Assembly: GCA_016278725.1 (NCBI GenBank)
Contig: JADQBG010000009.1
Span: forward strand, 1-64,000
Direction of reading: 5' to 3'
Source: Actinomycetota bacterium
GTDB taxonomy: Bacteria > Actinomycetota > Thermoleophilia > RBG-16-64-13
DNA length: 64,000 bases
The position numbers and the translations under genes are program-made. Each line of letters starts with the position of its first letter. Within the stretch, counting starts at the first letter, position 1. Under the pieces are notes generated by a model. It saw only the letters and a program-made list of their open reading frames with translations. It was not told the origin of the DNA and searched no databases. Below, one piece after another: positions 60,782 through 64,000 of the stretch.

Positions 60782-61807
60782 CTAGGGCACCCGCACCAGG
60801 TCGCGCTCGGCCAAGAGTTCGGCGATCTGCACCGCGTTGAGCGCCGCTCCCTTGCGCAGGTTGTCCGCCACCACCCAGAGGTTCAGTCCGTGCTCCACGG
60901 TCGGGTCCCGACGGATGCGCCCGACGTAGGTGCAGTCGGTGCCCGAGGCGTGAATCGGCATCGGATACTCGTTCTGCTCGGGGTCGTCCGAGACGCAAAC
61001 TCCGGGAGCTTTGCGCAGAAGTTCGCGGGCATCTTCCGGGGAGAGTTCTGAGGCAAACTCCAGATTGACCGACTCGGAGTGCCCGTTCATCACCGGCACG
61101 CGCACGCAGGTCGCGGTCACTTCGATCGAGTCGTCGCCCATGATCTTCTGGGTCTCGACCACCATCTTCCACTCTTCCTTGGTCGAACCGTCCTCCAGGA
61201 ATGAGTCGATGTGGGGGAGCGCGTTGAAGGCTATTTGATGGGGATAGACCTCGATCGCCGGCTTTACGCCTTCGAGGATCTCGTCGGATTGGCGGATCAG
61301 TTCGGCGACAGCCTTCGTGCCGGTGCCGGAAACCGCCTGATAGGTCGAGACCACCACCCGGCGGATCTTGGCGGCATCGTGCAGCGGTTTGAGCGCCACC
61401 ACCATCTGGATGGTGGAGCAGTTGGGATTGGCGATGATGCCCTTGTGTCCGACGACCGCCTCGGGATTGACCTCGGGGACCACCAGCGGCACGTCGGCTT
61501 CCATGCGCCAGGCGGAGGAGTTGTCGATGACCACGCAGCCGGCATCCCGGGCAAGGGGAGCGAACTGCTTGGAGAGGGCGCCACCGGCGGAGAACAGGGC
61601 CAGGTCGATGCCGGCGAAGCTATCCTCGGTCAATTCCCGGCACTCGACGCACTGCTCGCCGAATTCCAACTCTATGCCGGCAGAACGGGCCGAGGCGAGG
61701 GGGATGAGTTCCGTCACCGGGAACTTTCGTTGCGCGAGGACACTCCGCATCTCATGGCCCACGGCTCCGGTGGCGCCTACGACTGCGACTCGGTATCCCC
61801 TGCTCAC
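60782..61807 (-). CDS. asd: Aspartate-semialdehyde dehydrogenase
   Basis: A 341-residue NADPH enzyme of the aspartate pathway (lysine, diaminopimelate, threonine, methionine). Motifs: VAVVGATGAVGHEMRSVLAQ (residues 7-26), SAGGALSKQFAPLARDAG, and the active-site Cys in IIANPNCSTIQMVVALKPLH. Further on are TYQAVSGTGTKAVAEL, CVRVPVMNGHSESVNLEF (catalytic His) and the C-terminal RKGAALNAVQIAELL. GTG start behind GAGGAGGG. No lysC partner is adjacent. Confidence 0.95.
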   Translation of the reverse strand: MSRGYRVAVVGATGAVGHEMRSVLAQRKFPVTELIPLASARSAGIELEFGEQCVECRELTEDSFAGIDLALFSAGGALSKQFAPLARDAGCVVIDNSSAWRMEADVPLVVPEVNPEAVVGHKGIIANPNCSTIQMVVALKPLHDAAKIRRVVVSTYQAVSGTGTKAVAELIRQSDEILEGVKPAIEVYPHQIAFNALPHIDSFLEDGSTKEEWKMVVETQKIMGDDSIEVTATCVRVPVMNGHSESVNLEFASELSPEDARELLRKAPGVCVSDDPEQNEYPMPIHASGTDCTYVGRIRRDPTVEHGLNLWVVADNLRKGAALNAVQIAELLAERDLVRVP

Positions 61808-61873
61808 GGTCCCTCCTCTGGGTGGTTGCCGACCTGCCTAGACGATTGTGGCGTTTCGCATTCTAACACCGGG

Positions 61874-63205
61874 TCAGGGGCGCGGCGGGACGGGCGGAGC
61901 GGGCCGGGGGCGCACTGCCAGAATCAGACGGTCGTCCGGGGCCAGGGCGGGGTCGTGATGGGCGTCCGAGGCCGTCCTGACTCTGCGGGCAAGCATCCGC
62001 AAACCCTCGGGGTGATCGTGCTCGCCCGCGACGTCGGCGAGCGCCGCGGAGATTCCCTCGATGCCGAAGAGAACCCCGTCGCGGCGGGCCTCCATGATGC
62101 CGTCGCTGAAGAGTAGGAGCAAATCCTGGGGGGTGAGCGAAACCTCGACCTCCACCTGTTGCCGCCGTCCGGGGAGCGCGCCGAGTGGGGGTCCGTAAGG
62201 GGCGGGGACTTCCTCTGTCCGGCCGCTTTGGCGCAAGACCAGGGGACGGGGGTGACCCGCCAGTGCCACCCGCACCGGCCCGCCGTTTGCCGGGAAGAGG
62301 GCAGCGGCCAGCGTCACGAATTTGCCTTCCGGCAGGAGCTCTTCGATCAGCCGGTCTCCCCGGTCGAGGAATTCGCCTGGGCTCGACGCCGTCCGCGCCA
62401 GGACGTTGAGCGCCAGCCGAGCTCGAGCGGCATTACCCGCGGCGTCCATTCCCTTGCCGATGCTGTCCCCGAGAAAGACCATGGTAGCTCCGCTTGGCTG
62501 CTCCACGAGATCGTAGAAGTCGCCGCCAAACTCAGACATGGCGGAGGCCATGGCGTAGTCCACCCCCACCTCCAGACCGCTCACCCGCGGTGGATCGAGG
62601 GGCATCAGCGCGGCTTCCAGGGAGCGTAAGGCGTGGTTTTCGTCGCCGAAGCGGGCGAGTTCCGCCCCGGCCAACCGTCCGGCGAGTTCGAGAAGAGCCA
62701 GGTTGTCGTCAAAACGGTCGGGCCGGCGATCGGCGAGATGAAGGATCCCCACGCGCTGCTCTCCGTCCCAGAGGGGAATCACGGCCAGGGAATCGTAGCC
62801 TTCGGCGATGCAGCGTCCCCGCAGCGCTCCGAGTTCCTGAGGCGAGAATGCTTGAGACAGGGTCTGCGCTTTACCCCAGGCAAAAGAACCGTCGAATGTG
62901 AAGAAGGGGAGATCGGCGTCGGTCTCTCCCGCGGCCACCCGGCCGCACATGCATTCGCCGTGGGCCACGATCGCTTCGTCGCGTAGGAAGGCCGCGGTGG
63001 CTCCCTGGTGGCCGCAGATCGGGAGCAGTTGCAGCTCGGCGGGGCGGGGCTCCCATTGCCCCCCGTTTCCGTCTTGGCCGAAGACCCGGACGGTGGTGGT
63101 CTCGGAACCGGAGAGCTCCCGCAGCCAGTGCATGAAGAGCTCGACGGCCTCGTCGAACGAAGCCGCCTGCCGCAGGCCGCTTTGCAGTTGTTGCAGGTCG
63201 GGCAT
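61874..63205 (-). CDS. GAF-domain PP2C/SpoIIE-type serine phosphatase
   Basis: A 443-residue protein. Residues ~15-190 form a GAF-like sensor with several Cys/His (PICGHQGATAAFLRDEAIVA, HGECMCGRVAAGETDADLPF). Residues ~210-430 are a SpoIIE/PP2C phosphatase with EFGGDFYDLV, FLGDSIGKGMDAAGNAARAR, VALAGHPRPLVLR and LLLFSDGIMEARRDG, so metal-binding Asp residues are intact. Such proteins dephosphorylate anti-sigma-factor antagonists in stress switches. No anti-sigma partner is in the window. Confidence 0.88.
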   Translation of the reverse strand: MPDLQQLQSGLRQAASFDEAVELFMHWLRELSGSETTTVRVFGQDGNGGQWEPRPAELQLLPICGHQGATAAFLRDEAIVAHGECMCGRVAAGETDADLPFFTFDGSFAWGKAQTLSQAFSPQELGALRGRCIAEGYDSLAVIPLWDGEQRVGILHLADRRPDRFDDNLALLELAGRLAGAELARFGDENHALRSLEAALMPLDPPRVSGLEVGVDYAMASAMSEFGGDFYDLVEQPSGATMVFLGDSIGKGMDAAGNAARARLALNVLARTASSPGEFLDRGDRLIEELLPEGKFVTLAAALFPANGGPVRVALAGHPRPLVLRQSGRTEEVPAPYGPPLGALPGRRQQVEVEVSLTPQDLLLLFSDGIMEARRDGVLFGIEGISAALADVAGEHDHPEGLRMLARRVRTASDAHHDPALAPDDRLILAVRPRPAPPVPPRP

Positions 63206-63269
63206 GCCTACATTCTAGGAGACGGGGGGAGCAGGCACCAAGAGCATCCTTGGGCGGCACAGAAAGCTT

Positions 63270-63361
63270 GCGCCGCCCAAGAACGCGCTGGGGCGGCGAA
63301 GTGCGCCGTCCGCGCGAGAAAGCGCGGCGGACCGAGTAGCGCGCGCCGCCCGAGAACGCGC
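63270..63361. repeat. GC-rich repeat and hairpin upstream of the SDR gene
   Basis: A 19-base unit, GCGCCGCCCAAGAACGCGC (63270-63288), recurs with one change at 63343-63361. Between them GTCCGC and GCGGAC can form a hairpin (63309-63333). The stretch separates the divergent phosphatase and SDR genes. It could be a regulatory leader or simple GC-rich drift. Confidence 0.45.
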
Positions 63362-63381
63362 CGGGCAAGGAGGTGAGTGGA

Positions 63382-64000
63382 TTGAATCTGCAAGGGACCA
63401 CCGTGGTCGTAACCGGCGGCAGCCGGGGCATAGGTCTGGAAGTCGCCCGCGCCGTGCTGGCGGCCGGCGGCCGCGTTGTGCTGGCGGCGCGGGGCGAGCC
63501 CGGTCTGGCCGCCGCCCGCCGGAGTCTCGCGCAGGCGAGCCGGGAGAACGCAGCCACGGGCGGTACCGGCCTCGGCTCCGGCCTCGAGCCCCCCGGGCCG
63601 GCGAGCGCCGGCGAGCGCATCCTCACCGTCCCCACCGACGTCACCGAGGAAGGCCAGGTGGCCGGCCTCTTCACGGCGGCTGTGGACCGTTTCGGCCGAG
63701 TCGACGCACTGGTGAACGCCGCCGGAGTGCTTACCCGGGGTGGCGTCACCGAGACCAAGCTCGAGGATTGGCAGACCAACCTCGCCGTCAACCTGACCGG
63801 GGTCTTTCTTTGCTCACGGGAGGCGGTGCGGCGGATGGTGGCGCAGCCGCCGGCCGAGGACGGGGTGAGGGGCCACCTGGTGCAGATCGTGTCCGGGGCC
63901 GGGGTTCACGGCTGGCCGGGACACGCGGCCTACTCCGCGGCAAAGCACGGGGTGATGGGTTTCAGCGCCAGTCTGCGGGACGAGGTGCGCGAACAGGGGG
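63382..64000 (+). CDS. SDR-family oxidoreductase, cut by the window end
   Basis: 206 residues of a classical SDR run off the right edge. TTG 63382 has AAGGAGG nine bases upstream. TTVVVTGGSRGIGLEVARAV (TGxxxGxG cofactor loop), VNAAGVLTRGGVTET (NAG motif) and the catalytic Ser-Tyr-Lys in QIVSGAGVHGWPGHAAYSAA (then K) are present. A Gly/Ala/Pro-rich insertion of about 25 residues (after RRSLAQASR) is unusual. It is probably a 3-oxoacyl-ACP-reductase-like enzyme; substrate unknown. Confidence 0.88.
   Translation, partial: MNLQGTTVVVTGGSRGIGLEVARAVLAAGGRVVLAARGEPGLAAARRSLAQASRENAATGGTGLGSGLEPPGPASAGERILTVPTDVTEEGQVAGLFTAAVDRFGRVDALVNAAGVLTRGGVTETKLEDWQTNLAVNLTGVFLCSREAVRRMVAQPPAEDGVRGHLVQIVSGAGVHGWPGHAAYSAAKHGVMGFSASLRDEVREQG

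Overview
The window is GC-rich and makes heavy use of GTG and TTG starts. It encodes three-repeat SLH domains, Thr/Pro-rich linkers of the TTTTTxAP type, a MrfA-type helicase and a SpoIIE-type phosphatase. Together these point to a high-GC Gram-positive (actinobacterial-like) chromosome, possibly from a deep-branching class. No rRNA, tRNA or CRISPR array was seen, and the organism cannot be named from the sequence alone.

Bases 1-44,300 are one large, repeatedly remodelled cell-surface glycan locus. (a) 276-7,228 holds a STELLO-like glycosyltransferase, a GT4 glycosyltransferase, a WbaP-type initiating phosphoglycosyltransferase, a CBS protein, an M23-like peptidase and GDP-L-fucose synthase (fcl). 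(b) 7,290-14,782 is a cassette (dTDP-rhamnose genes rmlD-A-C-B, FkbM methyltransferase, Wzx flippase, GT2). It sits exactly between fcl and gmd, is flanked by 189-bp direct repeats of the fcl/gmd junction, and carries a decayed wecB at its left edge. (c) 14,907-18,329 holds gmd, a GNAT acetyltransferase, an IS21-type remnant and a DegT aminotransferase. (d) 18,695-23,923 holds a beta-helix/SLH protein and an alkaline phosphatase, both with broken frames, and an intact SLH protein. (e) 24,015-29,621 holds a formyltransferase relic, a PglC-type transferase, a GT4, a Wzz with a degenerate kinase domain, and a beta-helix protein. (f) 29,868-40,170 is a minus-strand operon: rfbF, an SDR, three related zinc-containing methyltransferases, a Wzx-GT2 fusion, an O-antigen-ligase-like protein and a GT2. 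(g) 40,412-44,310 holds a Wzz/BY-kinase split at a G9 tract and a double beta-helix protein.

The parts fit Wzx/Wzy-type assembly. Nucleotide sugars are made (dTDP-rhamnose, GDP-fucose, a probable C-methylated CDP-sugar, UDP-glucuronate and UDP-galactose). WbaP- or PglC-type enzymes start the chain, glycosyltransferases extend it, Wzx flips it, and the ligase/polymerase plus Wzz/BY-kinase finish it. Secreted beta-helix proteins may then cut, epimerise or bind it. Nearly every assembly step is present twice, and several relics (rmlB, wecB, formyltransferase, istB) record gene replacement.

Bases 44,300-64,000 are a more ordinary chromosomal region: a CBS protein, a small membrane protein, a cyclase, galE, a GH3 lipoprotein, CsbD, ugd, an amidase, a four-helix protein, a GGDEF protein, an ABC-2 exporter, a DUF1992 protein, a glutamine amidotransferase, a TIGR00725-like protein, a DEAD/DUF1998 helicase, a MtnX-like phosphatase, asd, a GAF-SpoIIE phosphatase and the start of an SDR. 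A candidate structured RNA (44,487-44,573) lies at the border. The best candidates for undescribed biology are the three-methyltransferase CDP-sugar module, the family of beta-helix proteins sharing a GDG(I/V)YFH motif, the Wzx-GT2 fusion, the G9-split kinase and the three-way-junction RNA.
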